From IMG/VR virus record IMGVR_UViG_3300037852_000028, positions 1-20,878 of that record: a stretch of DNA of 20,878 nt, one strand, 5' to 3'. The notes beneath the pieces are model-generated. The model saw nothing but the letters and a program-made list of their open reading frames with translations, had not been told where the DNA came from and made no database searches. This document shows positions 1-5,016 of this stretch, in pieces. Position 1 is the first letter of the stretch; every line of letters starts with the position of its first letter. Position numbers and translations under genes: made by a program. The stretch comes from a virus.

Positions 1-1
1 C

Positions 2-127
2 GTAAGGGGAAAGCCAATTTCGGCCTGCTGGATCGACTACCAGCCCGTTGCCCGGACGAACCCCAAAGGGGAGCGCCTGTTTCGTTTGGAGATACTGACG
101 TACGTTGACCTTTACTCTCGGAAGTAA
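2..127 (+). CDS. 3' end of an unidentified rightward gene (cut by left edge)
   Basis: An open frame of 41 codons enters from the left edge and stops at TAA 125-127. The residues are well mixed (WIDYQP near the start, RLFRLEILTYVDLY near the end) and look like a folded protein's C-terminus, but I do not recognise a family. G or C occupies 29 of 41 third codon positions, against 22 of 41 for the directly opposed minus-strand frame, which favours this strand. The layout also fits: a rightward operon that comes round a circular or permuted genome would end here, facing the end of the leftward operon at 307, with hairpins between them. The competing reading is a minus-strand gene starting with TTG at 163 behind AGGAGG and running off the left edge. 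Both are open, so confidence is limited. Confidence 0.4.
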   Translation, partial: VRGKPISACWIDYQPVARTNPKGERLFRLEILTYVDLYSRK

Positions 128-165
128 TGTCATCAAGGCCGGATAGGATTTGAATGCGACCAACT

Positions 166-247
166 CTTCCTCCTAACAGGAAGTGGGGTCGGGTGGTTAG
201 GCACCCAACCCCGGCTTTCCACTGCCCCGAATCCGGTTGAACTCGGG
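166..247. other. Block of three stem-loops, two with complementary loops
   Basis: Hairpin A (166-183) has a perfect 6-bp stem, CTTCCT/AGGAAG, with loop CCTAAC. Hairpin B (185-212) has an 11-bp stem with one C-A mismatch (GGGGTCGGGTG against CACCCAACCCC) and loop GTTAGG. Hairpin C (226-247) has a 5-bp stem, CCCGA/TCGGG, with a 12-base loop. Loops A and B are exact reverse complements, so they could form a kissing interaction. No clear T-run follows B in either direction, so it is a weak match to a standard intrinsic terminator, although its place between two convergent transcripts is where a bidirectional terminator is expected. No named RNA family is recognised. Confidence 0.5.
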
Positions 248-306
248 ACAAACTCAATGCCGATTTTTCGACTCTAGTATCCATGTTCAGGCCACAATTG
301 CAAGCA

Positions 307-1098
307 TTATTTTGCCGCTGCCATTAGTTCGATTAGTTTGTCCGCTTGTGCGTTACGAAATTCCTGTCTTTTAGCGTCGGCGGCGGCGTAGGCGGCGGCG
401 TAGGCGGCGTGGGCGGCGGCGTCGGCGTAGGCGGCGTGGGCGGCGTAGGCGGCGGCGGCTTCGGCGGCGTAGGCGGCGGCGTCGGCGGTGTCGGCGTAGG
501 CGGCGGCGGCTTCGGCGGCGGTGTCGGCGTAGGCGGCGGCGGCGTCGGCGGCGGCGGCGGCGTCGGCGGTGTCGGCGGCTTCGGCGGCGTAGGCGGCGGC
601 GTCTTCGGCGGCGTCGGCGTAGGCGGCGGCTTCGGCGGCGCTCCGCAACGAATTCCAGTTGACACCTTGCGCTTTGCCATCGGCAACCAACTGATAAGCG
701 TCAGCGACATCCTGAATTGCTTTCTTGCCAGCCTTCGATTTGGTGAACTGAATGACCCCATATTTCGGATCGACGAGTAGCCAGACAGCGAATTTCGGCC
801 ATACGAGCGAGAGATCGGCCCCAATATTCGGAGCCATCAGGAATTGTTCGGGCCAAATTTTCGAGCGGCCATTCGATAGCGATTCAAAGATTCCGTCTTC
901 GAGTTTGGCCAGAATACGCGGGATGCCAAGTTCTTTCTCGTAGGCAATATGACTTGAAGAATGCACGGTGCATCCGACCGCACAGCCTTTTCCGTTCTCC
1001 CAATATTTGCCGTGGATCAATTCGTCAGCAGCAATGTGGGCGCGCACTCGGGCGAGATAAAAATCCTTAACTTCCTGCTTTCCGTGATAGGCGATCAT
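307..1098 (-). CDS. Phage protein with conserved N-terminal domain and alanine-rich helical repeat tail
   Basis: 263 aa; function unknown. The start at 1098 is chosen because AAAGGAG lies 7 bases upstream; a longer in-frame version from 1215 would run through the gene ahead. Residues 1-150 form an ordinary globular domain opening with MIAYHGKQEVKDFYLARV and containing a GCAVGC motif near 38-43. This N-terminus resembles small proteins I know from many phages and mobile elements, some with Ala-rich tails and sometimes described as Imm-5-like; that link is from memory and tentative. Residues 153-242 are almost only Ala, with Tyr, Asp, Glu, Thr and His inserted every 6-11 residues, predicting one long helix. 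A short charged helix (KRQEFRNAQADKLIELM) closes the protein. It is the last gene of the leftward operon, 26 bases after its neighbour. Confidence 0.85.
   Translation of the reverse strand: MIAYHGKQEVKDFYLARVRAHIAADELIHGKYWENGKGCAVGCTVHSSSHIAYEKELGIPRILAKLEDGIFESLSNGRSKIWPEQFLMAPNIGADLSLVWPKFAVWLLVDPKYGVIQFTKSKAGKKAIQDVADAYQLVADGKAQGVNWNSLRSAAEAAAYADAAEDAAAYAAEAADTADAAAAADAAAAYADTAAEAAAAYADTADAAAYAAEAAAAYAAHAAYADAAAHAAYAAAYAAADAKRQEFRNAQADKLIELMAAAK
373..645. repeat. GC-rich degenerate triplet repeat array inside the Ala-rich gene
   Basis: On the plus strand the stretch consists of GGC/GGCG triplets broken by TAG, GTC, TTC and TGG steps, such as GGCGGCGTAGGC, repeated over about 270 bases with strict 3-base periodicity. 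It encodes the Ala/Tyr/Asp tail on the minus strand. Because nearly every triplet has the form GNN or NGC, other frames stay open across it (Gly/Val on the plus strand, Pro on another minus frame). Such an array should be prone to slippage and length variation. Confidence 0.9.
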
Positions 1099-1124
1099 TG
1101 ACTTGCTCCTTTCGAATTTTCGAC

Positions 1125-1310
1125 TCAGCGTTTCGACTGTTCTATTCCGAGAATGGCCCGTAACTGCCTTGAACACGGAGCATGGGCACAATCGGCAAGG
1201 GTGCATCGGTCCCAATCCTCGGGGAGTGCAAACAATTTCTCGATTGCGACCATGACTTCCGGTGGAACGTGTTGAGCATACAGCCAGTCTTTGAGAGTGA
1301 GTTTAGCCAT
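1125..1310 (-). CDS. Small hypothetical phage protein (61 aa)
   Basis: 61 aa, not recognised. It starts at ATG 1310 with AGGAGG six bases upstream, and that start shares one base with the TAA of the 33-aa gene in front (TAATG). The sequence has a short helix (LTLKDWLYAQHV), a second helix (PEVMVAIEKLFALP) and a Cys-bearing segment, CTLADCAHAPC, that could bind a metal, though no standard zinc-ribbon spacing is present. It belongs to the leftward early operon and is followed by the Ala-rich protein. No membrane segment or signal peptide is seen. Confidence 0.75.
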   Translation of the reverse strand: MAKLTLKDWLYAQHVPPEVMVAIEKLFALPEDWDRCTLADCAHAPCSRQLRAILGIEQSKR

Positions 1311-1411
1311 TAACGCCTCCTAGTCACAAATGCATAAGTTAAGGCTGCAACCCAACATAAAACTAAAGTAAGTAAAATTCGAACCCGAAAAAGAGCTTCA
1401 TGATCGCTCAC
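1310..1411 (-). CDS. 33-aa single-pass membrane microprotein
   Basis: GTG start at 1411, TAA at 1312-1310. The start overlaps the TGA of the gene in front (GTGA) and the stop overlaps the ATG of the next gene (TAATG); GAGG lies about seven bases upstream of the start. The peptide has a short polar N-terminus (MSDHEALFRVR), a hydrophobic stretch (ILLTLVLCWVAALTYAFV) and a TRRR tail, which suggests one transmembrane helix with a positively charged cytoplasmic end. It fits exactly between two coupled genes, which is the main reason to believe in it. Function unknown; small early phage membrane proteins often alter the host envelope or exclude other phages, but nothing here shows that. Confidence 0.7.
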   Translation of the reverse strand: MSDHEALFRVRILLTLVLCWVAALTYAFVTRRR

Positions 1412-1608
1412 TTGTCACCTCGAATGAGTTTCTCGAACTCCTCAGCGTTTCGGGCCAGCTTTCGAATCTCGGCGAGTGCCCGGTCTTCGGCGTCCCACCT
1501 TGTCGGCGCAGCGACCGCTACGGCATCGGAGCCGCAGAACTCGCATCGAAGGTGCGTGTCGAGCCGAGTCACCAAATCACAGTTCATGCAGAACCACCGC
1601 TCGTCCAT
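1408..1608 (-). CDS. Small zinc-ribbon protein (66 aa)
   Basis: 66 aa. The N-terminal half carries CMNC (residues 7-10) and CEFCG (22-26), a C-x2-C-x11-C-x2-C arrangement typical of a zinc ribbon. The C-terminal half (about 38-66) is a charged helix, RALAEIRKLARNAEEFEKLI. Small phage zinc ribbons of this type may bind nucleic acid or a host protein; no specific partner can be named. The start at 1608 has GAGGAG with 5-base spacing, and that ribosome binding site overlaps the stop of the preceding gene at 1618. Its own stop overlaps the GTG of the 33-aa membrane protein. Confidence 0.8.
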   Translation of the reverse strand: MDERWFCMNCDLVTRLDTHLRCEFCGSDAVAVAAPTRWDAEDRALAEIRKLARNAEEFEKLIRGDK

Positions 1609-1617
1609 CGAAGCTCC

Positions 1618-1884
1618 TCAATCAGTGAAGCATTCATGTTCACACACATAAACAGATTGTCCCCATCCGAAATCATCTCGAATCTCGAAAAAAGAGTTTC
1701 CGTTAGGACAATCTAGTTGCTTGCGAAGCCATTTCTTATCGGAAAGATTTGGGTGGATCGGACGGATGAAAACCACAACTTTTTGCATCGCTTGTTCTTC
1801 GGCAAAGGGAATATAATCCCCGCCTTCCGACTTGGGATGTATCGACCGCAGGCGGGCTGGTTGCCATTCTCGACTATCGTCCAT
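1618..1884 (-). CDS. Hypothetical phage protein (88 aa)
   Basis: 88 aa, not recognised. The start at 1884 follows GAGGAG at a slightly long 9-base spacing; an in-frame TGA shortly upstream rules out a longer form. The centre (KVVVFIRPIHPNLSDKKWL) looks like a beta strand plus helix, and the C-terminus (FGWGQSVYVCEHECFTD) has two Cys and a His near the end. A frame starting at 1949 with GGAGAAGG in front overlaps most of this gene and encodes a less protein-like sequence, so it was not chosen. Bases 1885-2056 between this gene and the 33-aa gene to its right hold no other supported gene. Confidence 0.65.
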   Translation of the reverse strand: MDDSREWQPARLRSIHPKSEGGDYIPFAEEQAMQKVVVFIRPIHPNLSDKKWLRKQLDCPNGNSFFEIRDDFGWGQSVYVCEHECFTD

Positions 1885-2056
1885 GATGTCGGTCTCCTCG
1901 ATTCAGTTTCGGGGCCGAGAGGGAGCGATATGTTGTATCCGGTGACCATCCGGCCTTCTCCCTCTTGCTTCGGTTCGGCTCAACCAGCCCCGGCTCTGCG
2001 GTTAGAGGCAAATGGGGAAGGACTAAGCCTCACTCCGCGAGATCGTCAAACAGCTT

Positions 2057-2158
2057 TCAGCGTGAAAGTCCTTTGACACACTGGACTAGAACCCACGCGA
2101 AGCCTATGAAGGCAAAAAGGCCAACGACCATTTGCCCAAGTATTACCCAGCCGTCCAT
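2057..2158 (-). CDS. 33-aa single-pass membrane microprotein after the ERF gene
   Basis: ATG at 2158, one base after the TGA of the ERF recombinase gene, with GGAGGG five bases upstream; stop TGA at 2059-2057. The peptide starts MDGWVILGQMVVGLFAF, continues as a hydrophobic helix up to about residue 26 and ends QCVKGLSR, so a single transmembrane segment with a positively charged C-terminal end is expected. It has the same length and layout as the other 33-aa protein at 1310-1411 but no clear sequence identity. Function unknown. The strong ribosome binding site and tight coupling argue that it is translated. Confidence 0.7.
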   Translation of the reverse strand: MDGWVILGQMVVGLFAFIGFAWVLVQCVKGLSR

Positions 2159-2159
2159 T

Positions 2160-3044
2160 TCATCCCTCCACTTCGATATTCAGCTTCTCACATAGAGCAA
2201 GCAGCCCCTTCTCATAGTTCTCAGGAACCTTCCAAGCTACTTTGCCAGTCTGTTTCGACTTAATGAACTTGCAATCCGTGTCCTCGAAGAACGTCTGAAG
2301 CTGTGGCACGGCGATTAGCCCGGAAGCCAGGATGTAATGGCCGTTATAGTCCTCTGGCCGGGTGATAATAAGCTTCTTTTCCGGCTCGACCTGGCTCATT
2401 GCGTCGATAGCAGACGGTACGCCACGACTAGCAGCTTCGGCTACCTTGTTCGACGCGATCTTGCGCTGTTTCTCTTTGCCTTCCTCGAAAGTGACGGTGC
2501 CATGCTCCTCGACATCATTTCCGATGGGCAGGTTGAAGATGTTGATAATGGCGTACTTCCGGCATCCAGTCATGGCCTTGTAAATAGATTTGTCGGTTGA
2601 ATCGTAGCCATCCCCTCGGAACACATACTCCCGGTGATCTGAGTTTTCCGTATCCTCCAGAGTCCAGCGCATCGTTACGCCTGAGATATAGCCGCTTCGC
2701 CCTGTAATTCCATCCTTGCCGGTTCGCTCATGGATGATCCGCTCACTAGCTATGACCTCGCCGATCAAGATAAGCTTGTTCGCGGTCATCAGCTTATTTA
2801 CAGCTACGACGGCATCCTCGATTCGGAGATAATTACCGCCGCCCATTTCGGAGCCGAACTTGCCCTGTTTCTTGACCACGCCGACGCGATCCTGGATTTC
2901 AAGTATCTTCTGAGCGAGCGTTTTGGGCTTTTCGGCTGGCGCTTCGGCTCGTTCGATGTAAGAGGTCGCAGGCTTGTTTTCTTTCACGAATTCCCCCCTG
3001 TCACCGGCGGCATTCTGCACAGGGAAATTACCGGGAGTGTTCAT
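2160..3044 (-). CDS. erf: ERF-family single-strand DNA annealing recombinase
   Basis: 294 aa. ERF proteins anneal complementary single strands during phage recombination and repair, often circularising the incoming genome. Residues 42-185 form the ERF domain: an opening helix (LAQKILEIQDRVGVVKKQG), the NYLRIEDAV segment near 71, and the diagnostic block GDGYDSTDKSIYKAMTG (144-160) followed by KYAIINIFNLPIGND. The first 40 residues are Pro/Ala/Glu-rich and probably disordered. Residues 228-294 look like a separate small domain, unlike the short tail of a minimal ERF protein. GGAGG lies four bases before the ATG, which overlaps the stop of the zinc-motif gene (ATGA). No partner exonuclease or SSB is visible nearby. 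Confidence 0.9.
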   Translation of the reverse strand: MNTPGNFPVQNAAGDRGEFVKENKPATSYIERAEAPAEKPKTLAQKILEIQDRVGVVKKQGKFGSEMGGGNYLRIEDAVVAVNKLMTANKLILIGEVIASERIIHERTGKDGITGRSGYISGVTMRWTLEDTENSDHREYVFRGDGYDSTDKSIYKAMTGCRKYAIINIFNLPIGNDVEEHGTVTFEEGKEKQRKIASNKVAEAASRGVPSAIDAMSQVEPEKKLIITRPEDYNGHYILASGLIAVPQLQTFFEDTDCKFIKSKQTGKVAWKVPENYEKGLLALCEKLNIEVEG

Positions 3045-3235
3045 ATTTCCTCCGTATGTTCATCGGCCAGAATAGATTCGGCATCGACAGGCTCGTATCC
3101 GAGACACAGACAAAAATCTTCTCCGTCGCGCCAGTAGCATGTACCTTCGTGACAAGATTCCGTGTGGCCGCAGTGTCGGCATGGCCGATCTTCGGCAGGC
3201 TGTTGGCGTTCGACCTGCTCATCATCGTAGGTCAT
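3041..3235 (-). CDS. Cys/His-rich zinc-motif protein (64 aa)
   Basis: 64 aa. It carries CRHCGH (19-24), then SCHEGTC and FCLCLGYEPV, giving the pattern C-x2-C-x-H ... H ... C ... C-L-C-x-G-[FY]-E. This is a compact metal-binding fold, and the same pattern ends the ribbon-helix-helix protein at 5472-5807. The start at 3235 has AAGGAG five bases upstream and overlaps the TGA of the 56-aa gene (ATGA); its stop overlaps the ERF start. The role is unknown; a nucleic-acid or protein-binding adaptor is the safest guess. A shadow frame at 3028-3225 was set aside because it lacks these couplings. Confidence 0.8.
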   Translation of the reverse strand: MTYDDEQVERQQPAEDRPCRHCGHTESCHEGTCYWRDGEDFCLCLGYEPVDAESILADEHTEEI

Positions 3236-3402
3236 GACGGCTCCTTATCGGTAGGAATGTCGATAGGGCAATCGGAAATGAATTCGAGCCAGGGCATACC
3301 CTCTTCGATCTCGAAGGCGATGTTTCGGACGAGAATGGCTTGAGCGGTTCGGCCCTCTCGATCACAGCGTTCGGCCCAGCGTTTCAGATCATCGACGTTC
3401 AT
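3232..3402 (-). CDS. Hypothetical early protein (56 aa)
   Basis: ATG at 3402 with GAGGAG eight bases upstream; TGA at 3234-3232 overlapping the next start. The product opens with MNVDDLKRWAERCDREGR, a charged amphipathic helix, continues as AQAILVRNIAFEIEEGMPWL and ends in an acidic, Pro-rich tail. No family is recognised and there is no membrane segment. Both ends are in ATGA overlaps (with 3399-3590 before it and 3041-3235 after it), which makes a chance frame unlikely. Confidence 0.7.
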   Translation of the reverse strand: MNVDDLKRWAERCDREGRTAQAILVRNIAFEIEEGMPWLEFISDCPIDIPTDKEPS

Positions 3403-3590
3403 GGTTTCGGCTCCTCTTTGCGGACATATTCGACGGCGCGAAATTCAAGCGTCTGAAAAGTTCTTTGGGACTCTCCGATAATGAACAGGGCTGAAGCGTG
3501 ATCTTTGAATGGACAAGCAGAGGCGTCGATTCGCCACGAATTATCTTCGCTTTTCGGCTTAAACTCGATAATCCACACCGATTCACTCAT
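3399..3590 (-). CDS. Hypothetical early protein (63 aa)
   Basis: 63 aa, not recognised. It reads as a small beta-rich protein: SVWIIEFKPKSED, SWRIDASACPFKDH, ALFIIGESQ, then LEFRAVEYVRKEEPKP. AGGAG lies eight bases before the ATG at 3590. Its TGA overlaps the next gene's ATG. An overlapping frame at 3389-3586 was rejected because it breaks this coupling. Part of the leftward early operon. Confidence 0.75.
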   Translation of the reverse strand: MSESVWIIEFKPKSEDNSWRIDASACPFKDHASALFIIGESQRTFQTLEFRAVEYVRKEEPKP

Positions 3591-3614
3591 TCGGAACGCT
3601 CCTGTATCGAGGTG

Positions 3615-3845
3615 TTAGCGAGTTTCATGATAACCTTTCTGGAACAGGCGATCTCGGGCTTCGCAATAGGCCATAACCAAAAGGAAGGGCACGCCAACGA
3701 CAGCGCCGATCAGGGTAACGGCGACATAGAACAAGACAAGCTGCCATCGGTAATTGACCTCTTCATCGAGGCAAACTGCTGTGAAAAAGCCTGTTAGAAG
3801 CCCACAGGCTACATAAGCACCGATGATGATTTCGAGAATGGTCAT
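3615..3845 (-). CDS. Two-helix early membrane protein (76 aa)
   Basis: 76 aa with two predicted transmembrane helices: TILEIIIGAYVACGLLTGFF at residues 2-21, and roughly residues 35-58 (VLFYVAVTLIGAVVGVPFLL). The loop CLDEEVNYRWQ and the charged tail CEARDRLFQKGYHETR flank them. The start at 3845 is chosen over the in-frame Met at 3887 because GGAGG sits five bases upstream and the ATG overlaps the TGA of the lipoprotein gene. Size and two helices would also suit a holin, but it sits in the early operon beside a lipoprotein and far from any lysin, so an envelope or exclusion function is equally possible. Confidence 0.75.
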   Translation of the reverse strand: MTILEIIIGAYVACGLLTGFFTAVCLDEEVNYRWQLVLFYVAVTLIGAVVGVPFLLVMAYCEARDRLFQKGYHETR

Positions 3846-3982
3846 GGACGCCTCCGATTGACGCAATGAGCATCGAATTTCGGGCACAGAGACCGGGAAC
3901 CAGGCTCAAAGCGCACCACCTTGACGATTGGGCGCATCGGGCAGCCAGAAGCAAGTAATACGAGAATCAGAATTGATTTCAT
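3842..3982 (-). CDS. 46-aa predicted lipoprotein
   Basis: ATG at 3982, TGA at 3844-3842; both ends are in ATGA overlaps with neighbours. The peptide MKSILILVLLASGC has a Lys, a hydrophobic core and a lipobox-like ASGC ending at Cys14, so signal peptidase II cleavage would leave a lipidated peptide of about 33 residues rich in Arg/Lys, with two further Cys (33 and 40). It is too short and too Pro-poor to be a typical Rz1 outer-membrane spanin. Small early phage lipoproteins that block receptors are known (T5 Llp, for example), which is a possible parallel only. No strong Shine-Dalgarno is seen, so translation probably depends on coupling to the HTH gene. Confidence 0.65.
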   Translation of the reverse strand: MKSILILVLLASGCPMRPIVKVVRFEPGSRSLCPKFDAHCVNRRRP

Positions 3983-4155
3983 GGTTTTATCACCCAATCC
4001 GATACGATCTCTTTCGAGATATGCCAGACCTTGCGCTTGCCAGAGCCGAGCTTGACAGCTGGGAGCTTGCCCGCATAAATGAGCTTGTAAAGCGACGTGA
4101 CATCTCGGCCAGTCAATCGAGCGAACTCATAAACGCCAATTTTTCCGTTGTCCAT
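3979..4155 (-). CDS. Small helix-turn-helix DNA-binding protein (excisionase/MerR-like)
   Basis: 58 aa, the first gene of the leftward operon. The sequence MDNGKIGVYEFARLTGRDVT, then SLYKLIYAGKLPAVKLG, then KVWHISKEIVSDWV follows the winged-helix layout of phage excisionase/MerR-type domains: a first helix, a recognition helix with the usual Y-x-L-I-x2-G-x-L-P turn, a beta wing and a closing helix with the D-W pair. Such proteins bind DNA as small regulators or recombination directionality factors. No integrase is visible, so a role as operon autoregulator is more likely here. There is no Shine-Dalgarno; the promoter predicts a transcript starting at or next to the ATG. TGA overlaps the lipoprotein start. 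Confidence 0.8.
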   Translation of the reverse strand: MDNGKIGVYEFARLTGRDVTSLYKLIYAGKLPAVKLGSGKRKVWHISKEIVSDWVIKP

Positions 4156-4161
4156 GTGCGG

Positions 4162-4190
4162 ATTCTTTCATATGTTGTTGTTGTTGTCAA
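4162..4190 (-). promoter_or_regulatory. Predicted leftward early promoter, possibly leaderless
   Basis: Read on the minus strand, TTGACA (4190-4185, perfect -35) is followed after exactly 17 bases by AAGAAT (4167-4162, four of six matches to TATAAT). A start seven bases further on would be at 4155, the A of the HTH gene's ATG. The spacer contains a run of ACA/CAA triplets. The -10 is weak, so regulation is plausible. Confidence 0.55.
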
Positions 4191-4232
4191 GCACCAAATG
4201 AAAGAAAAAAGTACTAGGACTAACGAATTATC

Positions 4233-4262
4233 TTGCTATTCACGAAACAATAGGCTTATACC
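4233..4262 (+). promoter_or_regulatory. Candidate divergent rightward promoter
   Basis: TTGCTA at 4233-4238 and TATACC at 4257-4262 are separated by 18 bases and each match four of six sigma70 consensus positions. They sit between the divergent operons, upstream of the small rightward genes. The -10 lies within an inverted repeat, TAGG-N6-CCTA (4251-4264), that could be an operator. Confidence 0.35.
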
Positions 4263-4264
4263 TA
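4251..4264. promoter_or_regulatory. Candidate operator, short inverted repeat
   Basis: TAGG at 4251-4254 and CCTA at 4261-4264 form a palindrome with a 6-base centre (CTTATA) covering the predicted rightward -10. A further TAGG half-site lies at 4215-4218. The HTH protein encoded at 3979-4155 is the obvious candidate binder. Arms of four bases are short and could arise by chance. Confidence 0.25.
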
Positions 4265-4303
4265 GCATCGACACAGTTGTGCCTAATCCACCGAGGCAGA
4301 ACG

Positions 4304-4522
4304 GTGAGAGCGTTTCACAGCTTGGACAATCCACCGACCCGAAAAACAAGAGAGCAGCGCCGAATCGAGCGAATGGAGCGTTTAGAGCGCTTCGAGGCGA
4401 TGCGAATACACGGTGAGAATCGAGGCTGGCAGATCAAATCAAGCGCAGGGATGCCGACCTGGCAGTTTATTCGAGGCGGGGCATTTCAACCACTGAATCA
4501 TGAATCCAAAGCTCACACTTGA
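4304..4522 (+). CDS. Small Arg/Glu-rich hypothetical protein (72 aa)
   Basis: Not recognised. From the GTG at 4304 (GAGG seven bases upstream) it reads as a charged helical N-terminus, TREQRRIERMERLERFEAM, followed by a compact segment with GWQIKSSAGMPTWQFIRGG. A TTG at 4277 in the same frame is an alternative start. A second open frame, 4199-4416, covers the first half in another register but lacks a ribosome binding site and is less protein-like in the overlap. The last 23 bases overlap the next gene. Confidence 0.5.
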   Translation: MRAFHSLDNPPTRKTREQRRIERMERLERFEAMRIHGENRGWQIKSSAGMPTWQFIRGGAFQPLNHESKAHT

Positions 4523-4688
4523 ACTCGACCAATCGACAGGCCAAGTCTCGGTAAATGGCCCAATCGACCAGACATTATTCTGCCTAGGCGTGTTAGAACT
4601 AGCCAAGAACGCGATCCTCGATCACGCTAAACACTCGAAGAATCAGATACTTGTCGCTCGACCGGCGATTAGCTTGGTGAAGCAATGA
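4500..4688 (+). CDS. Hypothetical phage protein (62 aa)
   Basis: 62 aa. The sequence MNPKLTLELDQSTGQVSVNG, then PIDQTLFCLGVLELAKNAI, has the layout of small phage proteins in which a beta hairpin with a VNGPI turn is followed by a helix; I know such proteins only as hypothetical. The start has no strong Shine-Dalgarno, and the gene overlaps the previous one by 23 bases. Its TGA overlaps the ATG of the next gene (ATGA), supporting expression in an operon. Confidence 0.65.
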   Translation: MNPKLTLELDQSTGQVSVNGPIDQTLFCLGVLELAKNAILDHAKHSKNQILVARPAISLVKQ

Positions 4689-4852
4689 AGTGGTCGGCCC
4701 AATTAACTAGCGCATTCATAGAAGATTATGTGCTCATCTCAGCAGTGCCACGCAATTTCTCACCATCGGCTATCTTGGCAGAAGCATTGGAGTTGTTCAT
4801 CGAATCACCGACAATGGATTTCGTCCAATATCACATTGAGGAGCTTCGATAA
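4685..4852 (+). CDS. Hypothetical small protein (55 aa)
   Basis: 55 aa, unrecognised: MKWSAQLTSAFIEDYVLISA, then a PRNFSPSAI turn, then helices LAEALELFIES and MDFVQYHIEELR. It starts in an ATGA overlap with the previous gene and ends TAA at 4850-4852, sharing its last base with the next ATG (TAATG). The end of the gene also carries GAGGAG, which serves as the next gene's ribosome binding site. Helical and mildly acidic, with no signal or membrane segment. Confidence 0.65.
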   Translation: MKWSAQLTSAFIEDYVLISAVPRNFSPSAILAEALELFIESPTMDFVQYHIEELR

Positions 4853-5016
4853 TGATCTACATGCTCATGGGCGCTTTAATCGGCACAGCAATTAGCCTTC
4901 ATATCACCTGGCCGAGAGCACAACGAATCGATTGGGAAGCGATAATGCGCGAATATCAACACGATTTCGATAATCAGCATTTGATCCTAAAGGAGTTATC
5001 GACACGTGTTCGTTAA
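4852..5016 (+). CDS. N-terminally membrane-anchored small protein (54 aa)
   Basis: ATG at 4852 is eight bases after GAGGAG. The first ~19 residues (MIYMLMGALIGTAISLHIT) are hydrophobic and would form one membrane helix; the rest is a charged helix (IDWEAIMREYQHDFDNQHLI) that could be a coiled coil. The layout resembles a very short inner-membrane spanin, but size and position do not prove it, and no lysis genes are nearby. Its last 11 bases overlap the next gene. Confidence 0.65.
   Translation: MIYMLMGALIGTAISLHITWPRAQRIDWEAIMREYQHDFDNQHLILKELSTRVR

Noticed and set aside
138-215. tRNA-like look on the minus strand: complementary ends GCCGG/CCGGC, TTCAAAT resembling a T loop, and a central hairpin.
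   Set aside because: The T-stem does not pair, the strong 11-bp hairpin is incompatible with D and anticodon arms, and there is no CCA; no tRNA can be supported.
1-284. Minus-strand frame from ATG 284 to the left edge.
   Set aside because: Ser/Arg/Gly-rich and no good ribosome site; runs through the hairpin block and looks like a chance open frame.
346-780. Plus-strand Gly/Val-rich frame and a Pro-rich minus-strand frame (333-824) across the triplet repeat.
   Set aside because: Both are by-products of the GC-rich triplet array; the Ala frame has a conserved N-terminal domain and a strong ribosome binding site.
1713-1949. Minus-strand frame of 78 aa with GGAGAAGG before its ATG.
   Set aside because: Overlaps most of the better-supported 88-aa gene, and its residues in the overlap are shadow-like; the first 22 codons could be a leader peptide but nothing else supports it.
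4199-4416. Plus-strand frame MKEKST... of 72 aa.
   Set aside because: No ribosome binding site, overlaps the predicted promoter/operator and half of the better 4304-4522 frame.
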